From Agromyces atrinae (GTDB lineage Bacteria; Actinomycetota; Actinomycetes; Actinomycetales; Microbacteriaceae): DNA of 64,000 nucleotides. The notes under the pieces were generated by a model, which saw only the letters and a list, made by a program, of their open reading frames with translations, was not told the origin of the DNA and made no database searches. Both the position numbers and the translations under genes were made by a program. Numbering within the stretch: the stretch's first letter is position 1; each line of letters starts with the position of its first letter. The stretch covers positions 2,232,001 to 2,296,000 of the forward strand of contig NZ_JACCBI010000001.1 of the NCBI RefSeq assembly GCF_013407835.1, read 5' to 3'. Of this stretch, positions 40,671-49,202 are shown piece after piece.

Positions 40671-41474
40671 GTGTCGAATCCCGTGACCGAGCCCGTGTCC
40701 GCCCGGGAATCCTGGTGGATTCTCGCGATCGTCGGCGTCATCGGCGGTGTGCTCTCGGGCGCGTTCGGCGTCGGCGGCGGCATCCTCATCGTCCCGCTGC
40801 TCGTGACGCTCGCCGGCATGGATCAGCGCCGAGCCTCCGCGACATCCCTCGCCGCAATCGTGCCGACGGCGATCGTCGGCTCGATCACCTACCTCGCCGC
40901 AGGGCGCATCGACTACGTCGCGGCGATCCTGCTCGCCGTCGGCGGCGTCGCCGGCAGCTGGGCCGGCACCCGTTTGCTGAAGAAGCTGCCCCTCGGATGG
41001 CTGCGCTGGCTGTTCATCGGATTCGTCCTGCTCATCGCCGTGCGCATGCTCATCCTGTTGCCGCCGCGCGCCGAGGGCTCGCTCGACTACTCGGTCTGGG
41101 CGGGCGTCGGACTCGTGTTCCTCGGCCTGCTCATCGGCTTCGCCTCGGGCCTCTTCGGCATCGGCGGCGGCGTCATCGCCGTGCCGGCGCTCATGACGAT
41201 CTTCGGCATGGGCGACCTGACGGCGAAGGGCACGAGCCTCCTCATGCTCATCCCCACGTCGATCACGGGCACCGTCCAGAACGTGCGCGGCAGGCTCGTC
41301 GACCTGCGGGCCGGCCTCATCGTCGGAGTCGCGGCGACGGCGGCATCGTTCGCCGGCGTGTGGCTCGCGTTCCTCATGTCGCCCGCGGTCTCGTCGTACC
41401 TCTTCGCCGCACTCCTCGTCGTTGCCGCGGTGCAGCTCGCCCTCAAGGCGCTCCGCGACCGGCGCAAGGCTTAG
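40671..41474 (+). CDS. TauE/SafE-family (DUF81) anion permease
   Basis: 267 residues, about eight transmembrane helices. The two halves each start with the family repeat: GGVLSGAFGVGGGILIVPLL near the N terminus and GFASGLFGIGGGVIAVPALM in the second half. Members transport sulfite, sulfoacetate or related small anions. GTG at 40671. It diverges from the acid-sugar cluster, sharing the interval that holds both GntR operators; a role in that cluster is possible but unproven. Confidence 0.92.
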   Translation: MSNPVTEPVSARESWWILAIVGVIGGVLSGAFGVGGGILIVPLLVTLAGMDQRRASATSLAAIVPTAIVGSITYLAAGRIDYVAAILLAVGGVAGSWAGTRLLKKLPLGWLRWLFIGFVLLIAVRMLILLPPRAEGSLDYSVWAGVGLVFLGLLIGFASGLFGIGGGVIAVPALMTIFGMGDLTAKGTSLLMLIPTSITGTVQNVRGRLVDLRAGLIVGVAATAASFAGVWLAFLMSPAVSSYLFAALLVVAAVQLALKALRDRRKA

Positions 41475-41507
41475 GTTCCCGGCGCCGCTCGCGCGCCCAC
41501 CCGCGCC

Positions 41508-41848
41508 GAGAGGTCAATCCCCCACGGTCGCGGGCGCCCCGCACCCCGCCAGATCGACCTCTCGATGGGCTTGGCACCGTCATCCGCTCGCCCGCCCGCA
41601 CCCAGAGGTCAATCCCCCACGGTCGTGGGCGCCCCGCACCGCGTTAGATCGACCTTTCGATGAGTTCGTCGAAGTCATCCGCTCGCCCCGCACCGAGAGG
41701 TCAATCCCGCACGGTCGCGGGCGCCCCGCACCGCGTCAGATCGCCCTTTCGATGAGCTCGGCGCCGCCATCCGCTCGCCCCCCCCCGCACCCAGAGGTCA
41801 ATCGCGCACAGTCGCGCGCGCCCCGCACCCCGTCAGATCGACCTCTCG
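41508..41848. repeat. Array of four double-stem palindromes, GAGAGGTC family
   Basis: Copies at 41508-41564, 41604-41659, 41695-41751 and 41793-41848. Outer arms are AGAGGTCAATC on the left and GATCGACCTCTCG (or TTTCG) on the right; the inner part GGTCGCGGGCGCCCCGCACC can itself fold. Units plus spacers repeat every 91-98 bases, and the spacers also resemble one another (CATCCGCTCGCCC). The array fills the 419-base gap 41475-41893 between convergent genes. Confidence 0.88.
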
Positions 41849-41893
41849 GCGACACGAGGGCGACACCAAAGCGACGCGAGCGACGCAGCGCGC

Positions 41894-42337
41894 CTAGAAA
41901 GCGCCGACCGCGCGGAACGCGTCGGCGACGGGCGCGAGATCGCGGCGCACGTCGGCCTCGCGCAGCACGCTCGCGACGATCTCGTCGTGAAGGGGGCGGG
42001 ATGTCTCCCACAGCAGGCGCCCCTCGGCGGTCAGCTCGCTCGCGACCCCGCGCCGGTCGTCGCTCGCCGCGACGCGCGTGACGAAGCCGCGGTCTTCGAG
42101 CCGTGAGACGAGGCGCGTCGTCGAGCTCGGACTGTGACCGGCCTCGAGGGCGATGTCGCGCATGCGCACGGGCACGTCGTGGCGGCCGAGCACATCGATG
42201 ACCGTGTACTCGACGAGCGAGAGACCGACGGCGGCACCGAGGGCGCGTTCGATCTCCGACTCCATCACGGTGACGAGCACGGCGATCGTGCGCCACCCAT
42301 GGGTGCGGATCGTGGCGACGTCATCAGCGATGCCCAC
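41894..42337 (-). CDS. MarR-family transcriptional regulator
   Basis: 147 residues. HTH and wing: SLVEYTVIDVLGRHDVPVRM, RDIALEAGHSPSSTTRLVSR, LEDRGFVTRVAASDDRRGVA, ELTAEGRLLWE. GTG at 42337 with GAGGAGG six bases upstream; the frame runs on to 42439 without a better start. Diverges from the NYN gene over 183 bases. Ligand and targets unknown. Confidence 0.9.
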   Translation of the reverse strand: MGIADDVATIRTHGWRTIAVLVTVMESEIERALGAAVGLSLVEYTVIDVLGRHDVPVRMRDIALEAGHSPSSTTRLVSRLEDRGFVTRVAASDDRRGVASELTAEGRLLWETSRPLHDEIVASVLREADVRRDLAPVADAFRAVGAF

Positions 42338-42520
42338 GAGTTCCTCCTCAGGGTTGTCGTGGCCCGCGCGCGGCCCACTTCGACGATGATAGCGCTTGCA
42401 GTCACCGCGTGTCGCATGAAGTTCGAACCGCGGAATCATGCGGAAGTTGCCGGTGTAAACAACTGACAGGCCCCGTGTCAGGGGCGCCCCGTAGGATCGA
42501 AGCCAGCGAGAAGGGCCGCC

Positions 42521-43417
42521 ATGAACGGATCAGCCGAAGCACGTGTCGCCGTCTACATCGACTTCGACAACATCGTCATCTCCCGATACGACCAGGTGCA
42601 CCGCCGCGGCGCCTTCCAGAAAGACGGCGCCCGCAGCGTGACGACCGGGGCGAAGCCGGCCGACGACCTCGGCAAACGCGTCGAAGAGGCGACGGTCGAC
42701 CTCGGGGCGGTGCTCGACTACGCCTCGTCGTTCGGAACGGTCGCGATCAGTCGCGCCTACGCCGACTGGTCGGCACCGATCAACGCGAACTACCGCAAGC
42801 AGCTCGTCGAGCGCGCGGTCGACCTCGTGCAGCTCTTCCCCGTCGTCGCCTCGATGAAGAACGGCGCCGACATCCGTCTCGCCGTCGACGTCATCGAAGA
42901 CCTCATGCGCCTGCCCGACCTCACGCACGTGGTGATCGTCGCGGGCGACTCCGACTACATCTCGCTCGCGCAGCGCGCGAAGGTGCTCGGCCGCTACGTG
43001 ATCGGCATCGGTGTCGCCGGCGCGACGAGCCGTGCCCTCGCCTCGGCCTGCAACGAGTTCGCCTCGTACGACGCCCTGCCCGGCGTCGAGCCGCTGCCGG
43101 CCGCCTCGCCCGCTCCGACGACAGACTCCGAGCCGAGCAAGCGCGCCCCGAAGACGCGCAAGGAGCGTTCGGCGCAGGATGCCGCGGGCGATCTTCTCGA
43201 ACGGGCTATCCGTCTCGGTGTCGCGAAGAACGACGAGGAGTGGCAGGGTTCGGGCGCCGTCAAGAACCAGATGCTCCGCATGGACCCGACGTTCGAAGAG
43301 CGCGCCCTCGGGTTCTCGTCGTTCAGCGGATTCGTGAAGTCGCAGTCGGCGCGCGTCGAGCTCGACGAGTCGTCATCGTCGCGCATGATGCGGCTGCGGC
43401 CCGACACCAAGGCCTGA
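42521..43417 (+). CDS. NYN-domain (PIN-like) ribonuclease-type protein
   Basis: 298 residues. The N-terminal NYN domain has the acidic active-site pattern YIDFDN (Asp14, Asp16), SMKNGADIRLAVDVIEDLM and VVIVAGDSDYISLAQRAKVL. A Pro/Ser/Lys-rich linker (about 190-225) leads to a C-terminal domain (AAGDLLERAIRLGVAKNDEE, AVKNQMLRMDPTFEERALGF) like the OST-HTH/LOTUS module that binds RNA. Probable RNA processing or decay. TAGGAT at 42492 and GAGAAGGG before ATG 42521; a CTGACA...TGTCAG palindrome lies at 42463-42481. Confidence 0.88.
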   Translation: MNGSAEARVAVYIDFDNIVISRYDQVHRRGAFQKDGARSVTTGAKPADDLGKRVEEATVDLGAVLDYASSFGTVAISRAYADWSAPINANYRKQLVERAVDLVQLFPVVASMKNGADIRLAVDVIEDLMRLPDLTHVVIVAGDSDYISLAQRAKVLGRYVIGIGVAGATSRALASACNEFASYDALPGVEPLPAASPAPTTDSEPSKRAPKTRKERSAQDAAGDLLERAIRLGVAKNDEEWQGSGAVKNQMLRMDPTFEERALGFSSFSGFVKSQSARVELDESSSSRMMRLRPDTKA

Positions 43418-43423
43418 GCCCCA

Positions 43424-43455
43424 GGCCCGACCCCCAGGCCCGACCCCCGGACCTG
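43424..43455. repeat. Short tandem repeat CCCCAGGCCCGAC
   Basis: Two to three imperfect copies in the 47-base gap between the convergent NYN and DUF1707 genes. Probably neutral. Confidence 0.5.
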
Positions 43456-43464
43456 ACCCCAGAG

Positions 43465-43968
43465 TCAGCGCGAGCGTCGCTCCGCCGAGCCCGGGCCGTA
43501 GATGACGATGCCCGCGATCGGCACCAGCAGGAAGAACACCCACGACCAGGTGAAGCTCCCGACGAAGCCGAAGATCATGAAGAGCGCGAACGCGACGATC
43601 GGCACGAGCGCCATGATCGTCGCCCCGACGGCACCGCCGAGCGCTCGTGTGCCGCCCCGACCGGATGACGGGACGGACGCATCTCCGTAGCCGTACGGCG
43701 CACCCGGGCCCGAGGTGAAACCCGCTCCGGGAATCGCCCCGGCGGGCGGCAGCTGAGCCTCGGCGGGCGCCGACTCGGGGAGGTCGGCGAAGAGGGGCAC
43801 GAGATCGGCGCGCGTCACCGCCGCGCGTGCGGCCGCCGATCGTTCCGAGAACTCGGCCGCGGTGAGGCGACCGGCCGACTGCGCTTCGGCGAGGTGGCCG
43901 ACCGCGGCGTCGCGTTCCGCTGTACTCAAGCGTTCGTCGGGCCGTTCGGGGTTCGAGTATCCGCTCAT
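43465..43968 (-). CDS. DUF1707-domain membrane protein
   Basis: 167 residues. The N-terminal DUF1707 segment (RLSTAERDAAVGHLAEAQSA, GRLTAAEFSERSAAARAAVT, RADLVPLFADLP) is followed by a Pro/Gly-rich linker and two transmembrane helices (GATIMALVPIVAFALFMIFG and WSWVFFLLVPIAGIVIYG). Common in actinobacteria and of unknown function, probably membrane-associated signalling or scaffolding. ATG at 43968 is chosen; the ATG at 43980 is an alternative. Confidence 0.85.
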   Translation of the reverse strand: MSGYSNPERPDERLSTAERDAAVGHLAEAQSAGRLTAAEFSERSAAARAAVTRADLVPLFADLPESAPAEAQLPPAGAIPGAGFTSGPGAPYGYGDASVPSSGRGGTRALGGAVGATIMALVPIVAFALFMIFGFVGSFTWSWVFFLLVPIAGIVIYGPGSAERRSR

Positions 43969-44023
43969 GACCCCCAGCATGCCGCGATCGCGCGCGCCAC
44001 GAAACCCCGTACCCCCGCTTGAA

Positions 44024-44038
44024 TGTGGTCTGACCACA
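44024..44038. promoter_or_regulatory. GntR operator upstream of the lldD operon, site 1
   Basis: TGTGGTC-T-GACCACA, perfect 15-bp palindrome. Confidence 0.75.
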
Positions 44039-44059
44039 GGGTAGAGTCTCGTGCGACGG

Positions 44060-44074
44060 TGTGGTCTGACCACA
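44060..44074. promoter_or_regulatory. GntR operator upstream of the lldD operon, site 2
   Basis: Identical to site 1 and 36 bases from it, 18 bases before the regulator's GTG. A GTAGAG hexamer at 44041-44046 between the sites may be the -10, so both sites would bracket the promoter. Confidence 0.75.
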
Positions 44075-44091
44075 GGAAGCGAGGGTGGAGC

Positions 44092-44793
44092 GTGACAGAG
44101 ACGTCGCCGCGCGCCTGGCAGGTCGTGCTCTCCCACATCGAAAGCGCTCTCCTCGACGGACAGTTGAAGCCCGGCGATCACCTGCCTCCCGAGCGCATGC
44201 TCGCCTTCGACCTCGGCGTCGGCCGCTCGAGCGTGCGCGAGGCCGTACGCGCCCTCGAAGTGCTCGGGCTCGTGCGCACGCAGACCGGTTCCGGCCCGAA
44301 CGCGGGCGCCATCATCATCGCGACTCCCCGCGGCGGAATGTCGGTGCTCATGCGACTCCAGGTCGCCGCCCAGGGCTTTCCCGTCGACGACGTCGTCGCC
44401 ACTCGACTACTGCTCGAGACATCCGTCGCGGGTCGTCTCGCCGCGTCATCCGCCCCGCTCGACGGAGCCGAGGCCCTGCTCGACGCGATGGAGGACGAAG
44501 CCCTCACTCCCGCCGAGTTCCTCGCGCTCGACGCCGAGTTCCACCTGAGCCTCGCCGAGGCCGCGGGCAACCAGGTCGTCGTCGCGACGATGGCAGGCCT
44601 GCGCTCGGCGATCGAGGGCTACGCGCTCGCGGGCGCGGCCGCCGTCGCCGACTGGCATGCGACAGCCGCACGGCTCCGCGGCGAGCACCGCGGCATCGTC
44701 GCCGCCATCAGCCGCTCTGACGTGACCGCCGCGCAGAGCGCCATCCACCACCACATCACCGATTACTACGCCGAGACGACCCCCGACGCCTAG
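44092..44793 (+). CDS. GntR-family regulator (FadR/FCD) of the lactate operon
   Basis: 233 residues. HTH: VVLSHIESALLDGQLKPGDH, LPPERMLAFDLGVGRSSVRE, AVRALEVLGLVRTQTGSGPN; FCD domain with FLALDAEFHLSLAEAAGN and the C-terminal histidine cluster SAIHHHITDYY. Closely resembles the 38319 regulator in layout. GTG at 44092 with GGTGGAG upstream. Its stop lies within the ribosome site of lldD. LldR-type regulators of this family sense L-lactate; by position it should repress lldD. Confidence 0.92.
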   Translation: MTETSPRAWQVVLSHIESALLDGQLKPGDHLPPERMLAFDLGVGRSSVREAVRALEVLGLVRTQTGSGPNAGAIIIATPRGGMSVLMRLQVAAQGFPVDDVVATRLLLETSVAGRLAASSAPLDGAEALLDAMEDEALTPAEFLALDAEFHLSLAEAAGNQVVVATMAGLRSAIEGYALAGAAAVADWHATAARLRGEHRGIVAAISRSDVTAAQSAIHHHITDYYAETTPDA

Positions 44794-44802
44794 GAGGCCC
44801 CC

Positions 44803-46113
44803 ATGGTCAAGCGCCAGATTCCGAACCCTCGCGACCTCATCCCCCTGATGCAGTTCAAGAAGCCCGAGCTCAACGGCAAGAAGCGACGCCTCGATGGCGC
44901 GCTCACCGTGTACGACCTGCGCGACATCGCGCAGCGCCGCACGCCGAAGGCCGCCTTCGACTACACCGAGGGAGCGGCAGAGGCCGAGCTGTCGCTCGCC
45001 CGCGCACGCCAGGCGTTCGAGGACATCGAGTTTCACCCGTCGATCCTCCGCGACGTGTCGAAGGTCGACACGAGCCGCGAGATCCTCGGTGCTCCCGTGT
45101 CGATGCCGTTCGGAATCGCGCCGACGGGCTTCACGCGCATGATGCAGACCGAGGGCGAGATCGCCGGTGCGGGCGCTGCGGGAGCCGCCGGCATCCCCTT
45201 CTCGCTCTCGACCATGGGCACGACGTCGATCGAGGACGTCAAGGCCGCGAACCCGACGGGTCGCAACTGGTTCCAGCTCTACATGTGGAAGGACCGCGAG
45301 CGTTCGATGGCGCTCGTCGACCGCGCCGCGAAGGCCGGGTTCGACACGCTCCTCGTGACGGTCGACGTGCCCGTCGCGGGCGCGCGCCTCCGCGACAAGC
45401 GCAACGGCTTCTCGATCCCGCCGCAGCTCTCGCTCGGCACCGTCGTCAACGCCATCCCGCGCCCGTGGTGGTGGATCGACTTCCTCACGACCGAGCCCCT
45501 CGCGTTCGCGTCGCTCTCGAAGTGGTCGGGCACCGTCGGCGAGCTGCTCGACACGATGTTCGACCCGACCGTCGACTTCGACGACCTCGCCTGGATCCGC
45601 GACCAGTGGCCCGGCAAGGTCGTCGTCAAGGGTGTGCAGAACCTCGACGACGCGAAGCGCCTCGCCTCGATGGGCATCGACGGCATCACGCTCTCGAACC
45701 ACGGGGGCCGCCAGCTCGACCGCGCGCCCATCCCCTTCCACCTGCTTCCGGATGTCTCGCGCGAGGTCGGCCGTGACATGGAGGTGCACATCGACACGGG
45801 CATCATGTCGGGTGCCGACATCGTGGCATCCGTCGCCCTCGGCGCCGACTTCGCCCTGCTCGGCCGCGCCTACCTCTACGGCCTCATGGCCGGCGGACGC
45901 GAGGGCGTCGACCGCATGATCGACATCGTCGGCGAGCAGATCACGCGCACGATGCGCCTCCTCGGCGTCTCGACGCTCGACGAGCTCGGCCCGCAGCACG
46001 TCACGCAGCTCGCTCGCCTCACGCCGATCGCGAAGGTGGCGACGGATGCCGCGGAGGCCCTTCCCGCGAAGCCCCGTGCACCCCGCGCGAAGAAGCCGGT
46101 GGCCGCGAAGTAA
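44803..46113 (+). CDS. lldD: FMN-dependent L-lactate dehydrogenase / alpha-hydroxy-acid oxidase
   Basis: 436 residues, (beta/alpha)8 barrel. Starts of the fold are visible in [51 protein letters not shown]; the active-site motif [12 protein letters not shown] places catalytic His300 and Arg303. Oxidises L-lactate (or a related 2-hydroxy acid) to pyruvate, passing electrons to quinone. The Lys/Ala/Pro-rich tail ([17 protein letters not shown]) is an extra. Natural follow-on for the L-lactate made by RhaEW. Confidence 0.93.
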   Translation: MVKRQIPNPRDLIPLMQFKKPELNGKKRRLDGALTVYDLRDIAQRRTPKAAFDYTEGAAEAELSLARARQAFEDIEFHPSILRDVSKVDTSREILGAPVSMPFGIAPTGFTRMMQTEGEIAGAGAAGAAGIPFSLSTMGTTSIEDVKAANPTGRNWFQLYMWKDRERSMALVDRAAKAGFDTLLVTVDVPVAGARLRDKRNGFSIPPQLSLGTVVNAIPRPWWWIDFLTTEPLAFASLSKWSGTVGELLDTMFDPTVDFDDLAWIRDQWPGKVVVKGVQNLDDAKRLASMGIDGITLSNHGGRQLDRAPIPFHLLPDVSREVGRDMEVHIDTGIMSGADIVASVALGADFALLGRAYLYGLMAGGREGVDRMIDIVGEQITRTMRLLGVSTLDELGPQHVTQLARLTPIAKVATDAAEALPAKPRAPRAKKPVAAK

Positions 46114-46147
46114 CCCCGCCCGCGGCATCCCCCGCCGCACCCGTTCA

Positions 46148-46223
46148 CGGATGCTGCGGTTCGGCCCGCCACCCGCGTGTCGCACCCCGACCGCCGGCGT
46201 GTCGGGCCGGACTGCAGCATCCG
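46148..46223. repeat. Palindromic element, GGATGCTGCG family, copy 2
   Basis: Left CGGATGCTGCGG (46148-46159), right GCAGCATCCG (46214-46223), core with GGCGTGTCGGGCC. It starts 34 bases after the lldD stop, between lldD and the aldolase-like gene. Confidence 0.8.
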
Positions 46224-46252
46224 CGCACACCGCATCACGACGAAGGAGTCAC

Positions 46253-47143
46253 ATGAACACCCCGCACGGCGCCTGGCCCGTCATGCTCACGCCGTTCCAC
46301 GACGACCGCAGCATCGACCTCGACACGCTCGACGGATACACCGACTGGCTCATCGAGCAGGGGTCGGCGGGGCTCTTCCCCGTCGCGCTCTCGGGCGAGA
46401 TGTACGAGCTCACCGAGGCGGAGCGCATCGAGGTCGCGCGCCGCGTCGTGGCCCGCGCCGCCGGCCGGGTTCCCGTCGTCGCCGCGTCGATCACGACGGG
46501 CACGGCGCGCGAGCAAGCGGATGCCGCTCAGCGCCTCGCCAAATCGGGAGTCGATCAGGTCGTGCTCGTCACGCCGCTCCTCGCACCGGCCGGCGTACCC
46601 GAGACCGACGCCACCGACATCGCGCTCGACATCGCGCACCTCGCCCCCGAGATCGACTTCGGCATCTACGAGTGTCCGTTGCCGTTCGCGCGCACGCTCT
46701 CGACGGCATCCGTCGCGCGCCTCGCCGAGAGTGGGCGTTTCGGTTTCTTCAAGGAGACCACCGGTCGCATCGACGTCATCGCCGAGCGCGTCGCCGCGGC
46801 ATCCGGCACGCCTCTCGAGGTGTTCGCCGCCGCGCCCGGGATCACGCAGCAGGTCATCGCCGCGGGCGGCGCCGGCGTCTCGGGCTGGGCCGTCAACGCC
46901 TACCCCGACCTCGCGGCGCGGGTCGCGAGCGGAGCGGATGACGCGCGCCTCGACGAGGCCCAGCGACTCTTGACGGTCGCCGAGAAGGTCGTCGGCCCGG
47001 CATACCCGAACTCCGCGAAGCTGCTCGTGGCGCACCGCTCGGGTCTCGCGTTCGCTCCGGTCAGTCGCTGGCGCCACGAGGGTGTCGACCCCGCGGCCCT
47101 CATCGCCTTCGACGACCTCGCGGTCTCGACCGGCCTGCTCTGA
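46253..47143 (+). CDS. Dihydrodipicolinate synthase/N-acetylneuraminate lyase family aldolase
   Basis: 296 residues, class I aldolase barrel. Schiff-base Lys167 in FFKETTGRID and Tyr139 in GIYECPLP are present; the substrate loop reads ALSGEMYEL instead of the TTGE of true DapA, so it is not the lysine enzyme. Members of this group cleave 2-keto-3-deoxy sugar acids or related pyruvate-yielding substrates. ATG at 46253 after GAAGGAG. It follows lldD on the same strand, so both enzymes may deliver pyruvate, but the intervening palindrome may separate the transcripts. Confidence 0.87.
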   Translation: MNTPHGAWPVMLTPFHDDRSIDLDTLDGYTDWLIEQGSAGLFPVALSGEMYELTEAERIEVARRVVARAAGRVPVVAASITTGTAREQADAAQRLAKSGVDQVVLVTPLLAPAGVPETDATDIALDIAHLAPEIDFGIYECPLPFARTLSTASVARLAESGRFGFFKETTGRIDVIAERVAAASGTPLEVFAAAPGITQQVIAAGGAGVSGWAVNAYPDLAARVASGADDARLDEAQRLLTVAEKVVGPAYPNSAKLLVAHRSGLAFAPVSRWRHEGVDPAALIAFDDLAVSTGLL

Positions 47144-47242
47144 CGCGGGCGGTGACGCCCCGCACCGTCATCCGCCTCTGATCGTCATCCCTTGCGTCAT
47201 CCGCCCCTCCCCGTCCTCCGCTGGGCCCTCTCCGCACTGCGG

Positions 47243-47319
47243 CGGATAAGGAGAAATCGGCTCGCGCACGGCGCGGCGGATGACGGCGAGCGGCGCGTCG
47301 GGCCGGATCTCCTTATCGG
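47243..47319. repeat. Palindromic element, GGATAAGGAGA family, copy 3
   Basis: Left CGGATAAGGAGA (47243-47254), right TCTCCTTATCGG (47308-47319), eleven of twelve positions paired; core again has GGCGCGGCGGATGACG. Confidence 0.8.
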
Positions 47320-47347
47320 TCGGCACGTACGCGACGCCGAGCGATCA

Positions 47348-47423
47348 CGGATGCTGCGAAACGAGGCGTCCACCGGCGCGGCGGACGCCACGGGCGGCGT
47401 GTCACGCCAATCCGCAGCATCCG
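47348..47423. repeat. Palindromic element, GGATGCTGCG family, copy 3
   Basis: Left CGGATGCTGCGA (47348), right CGCAGCATCCG (47413-47423), then TGCACAG exactly as after the copy at 21.9 kb. Elements of the two families occur side by side in the same order here and at 21.7-21.9 kb. They fill the 293-base gap 47144-47436. Confidence 0.8.
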
Positions 47424-47436
47424 TGCACAGGAAACC

Positions 47437-49179
47437 TCAGACGCGACGGAGGCGCACCGCCATGAACTGACGACCGGGGAGATCGACGCGCACGGTGCCC
47501 TCGTGCACGTCGGGCAGGGTCTCGACGGTGCAGTTCCATGTGTCGAGCACGTCGACGGCGAAGCGGCCCTCGGGCAGCACGACGTTGCGGAAGCGCGGGC
47601 GGTTGAAGCCGAAGTATCCGATGACGTACTCGCCGGCGACGCCGCCCCACGGCACGTCCCAGTCGGACGGCAGCGGGTCGAGCACGCCCGTGGGCGACTC
47701 GGCCGAGATGCGCTCGAGGAACGCGATGCGCTCGGGGCTCGACCCCTCGAGCACGCCGCCCTTCGACCACCAGAGCTGTTCGGCGTCGTTGAGGTACGTC
47801 TCGCCGTGGCCGACGTAGCCGCCGCGGATCGCGCCCTCCCAGAAGCGGCGCGTCATCTCCTCGCCGGTGATGTTGCCCCAGCCCTGGTCGATGTCGCCCT
47901 CGTAGGCGCACTCGTCGATGACGACCGGCTTGCCCCAGCGCTCGCGCCACTCGTCGGTGTTCTCCGAGGTGCGGTACACGTCGACGCGCTGCACGCTCAC
48001 GTGCGTGATCCACGGCTTCGAGTAGTCGTAGAACCCGTGGCAGTTGTGGATCGAGTTGAGGTGCCCGTGCGGGTCCTCCTCGCCGACGACCGCGGCGAGT
48101 CGCTCCCAGTCATCCGTCACCTTCGCCCACAGCAGGTCGTACTCGTTCGCCATCGACCACCACACGTTCGCGAAGGCCGCGAGGCGGCGCACGGCGTAGC
48201 GGAGGTAGCGCTCGTCGACGGCGGGCCCGAGATCGGCGAAGCCCCAGCGGTCGTAGGCGTGGAAGAGGATGAGGTCGGCCTCGATGCCGAGGGCGCCGAG
48301 CTCATCGATGCGCTGCTCGAGGTTCGCCCAGTACTCGGGGTCGAAGCGTTCGAGGTCGAAGCCGTCGGCGAGCGAGCCGACGAACGGGAAGCGCTCGGGT
48401 TCGTTCGCGTTGTAGAGGTACGACTTGGGGAAGAGGCACATGCGCATCTTCGTGAAGGGCGCGGCGGCGAGGGTCTGGAGCGTCTGCTCCTGCAGTTCGG
48501 CCGGCTGGTGGGTCCACGCATAGGCGGTCGTGCCGAGCGGCCGGTGCCGTGTGCCGTCGGCGTGGGTGAAGTGGAATCCGTCGACTCCGACCGGCCCGTG
48601 CGCACCGGCGGCGGGCGCGCCGACCTGCACGACACCCGTGATGCCGTCGAGCGAGCGCGCGGTCGAGGTCGTCTCGAACGCCCACTCCCCCTCCTCTTCG
48701 GCGAGGAGCCGCACGCGGTACGTGCCGTCCCCGTCGTAGAAGCCGCCCACGACGAGCTCTCGGTCGCCCTTCCTGAACCGAGCCGAGAGCTCGACGTCGA
48801 CGTACGGATTGCCGTGCGACGGGCCGTCGAAGCTCACTTCGACGACACCCCAGCGCGGGGTCGAACCGGGCAGGATGACGGTCGCCGAGCCGCGCTCGAC
48901 GTCGTCGCTCTCATACGCCGGGTCGGCCTCGACGGCGGGGGCGTACGGCGGTCGCGCATCGACGCCGTCGCCCACTTCGGCGAGGGCCGCCCAGAATCGT
49001 TCGGCCGTCTCGGGGTCGTCGCGGAGCGTCGGCACGATCGCACTCAGTTGACCGAGACGCGCCGTGCGGAACTGCACCGCCATGGGCGACGCCGCGACTC
49101 CCGGCAGGTAGGTCTCGAGCACCGCGCGCCCGGCAGGGCTGTCGAGGGTCTCTCCGAAGGTGGAGCTGCGGTCGAACAT
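47437..49179 (-). CDS. Glycoside hydrolase with DUF5060 and apiosidase-like (DUF4038-type) barrel
   Basis: 580 residues, no signal peptide. Residues about 85-190 form a beta-sandwich of DUF5060 type (VVEVSFDGPSHGNPYVDVEL, FYDGDGTYRVRLLAEEEGEW); the central TIM barrel contains WWSMANEYDLLW with Glu346 and VVIDECAYEGD with Glu423, fitting an acid/base and nucleophile pair; the C-terminal beta domain (FGFNRPRFRNVVLPEGRFAV) resembles DUF5605. Related barrels cleave apiosyl and other plant side-chain sugars. Last gene of the glycoside operon. ATG at 49179 with AGGAG upstream. Confidence 0.82.
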   Translation of the reverse strand: MFDRSSTFGETLDSPAGRAVLETYLPGVAASPMAVQFRTARLGQLSAIVPTLRDDPETAERFWAALAEVGDGVDARPPYAPAVEADPAYESDDVERGSATVILPGSTPRWGVVEVSFDGPSHGNPYVDVELSARFRKGDRELVVGGFYDGDGTYRVRLLAEEEGEWAFETTSTARSLDGITGVVQVGAPAAGAHGPVGVDGFHFTHADGTRHRPLGTTAYAWTHQPAELQEQTLQTLAAAPFTKMRMCLFPKSYLYNANEPERFPFVGSLADGFDLERFDPEYWANLEQRIDELGALGIEADLILFHAYDRWGFADLGPAVDERYLRYAVRRLAAFANVWWSMANEYDLLWAKVTDDWERLAAVVGEEDPHGHLNSIHNCHGFYDYSKPWITHVSVQRVDVYRTSENTDEWRERWGKPVVIDECAYEGDIDQGWGNITGEEMTRRFWEGAIRGGYVGHGETYLNDAEQLWWSKGGVLEGSSPERIAFLERISAESPTGVLDPLPSDWDVPWGGVAGEYVIGYFGFNRPRFRNVVLPEGRFAVDVLDTWNCTVETLPDVHEGTVRVDLPGRQFMAVRLRRV

Positions 49180-49202
49180 CGGGGTCTCCTCGGGGTGAGC
49201 GG

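Noticed and set aside
39101..41647. 848-codon plus-strand frame opposite the COG4091-type gene and over the TauE/SafE-type gene
   Set aside because: Crosses operators and a promoter and overlaps a second real gene in another frame; translation has no domain.
41508..41848. Possible CRISPR array (four regularly spaced repeats)
   Set aside because: Spacers are themselves similar, each unit is a long palindrome, and there are only four copies without cas genes.
46253..47143. Annotation as lysine-pathway DapA
   Set aside because: The TTGE loop is replaced by LSGE and the context is catabolic, so another aldolase/lyase activity is more likely.
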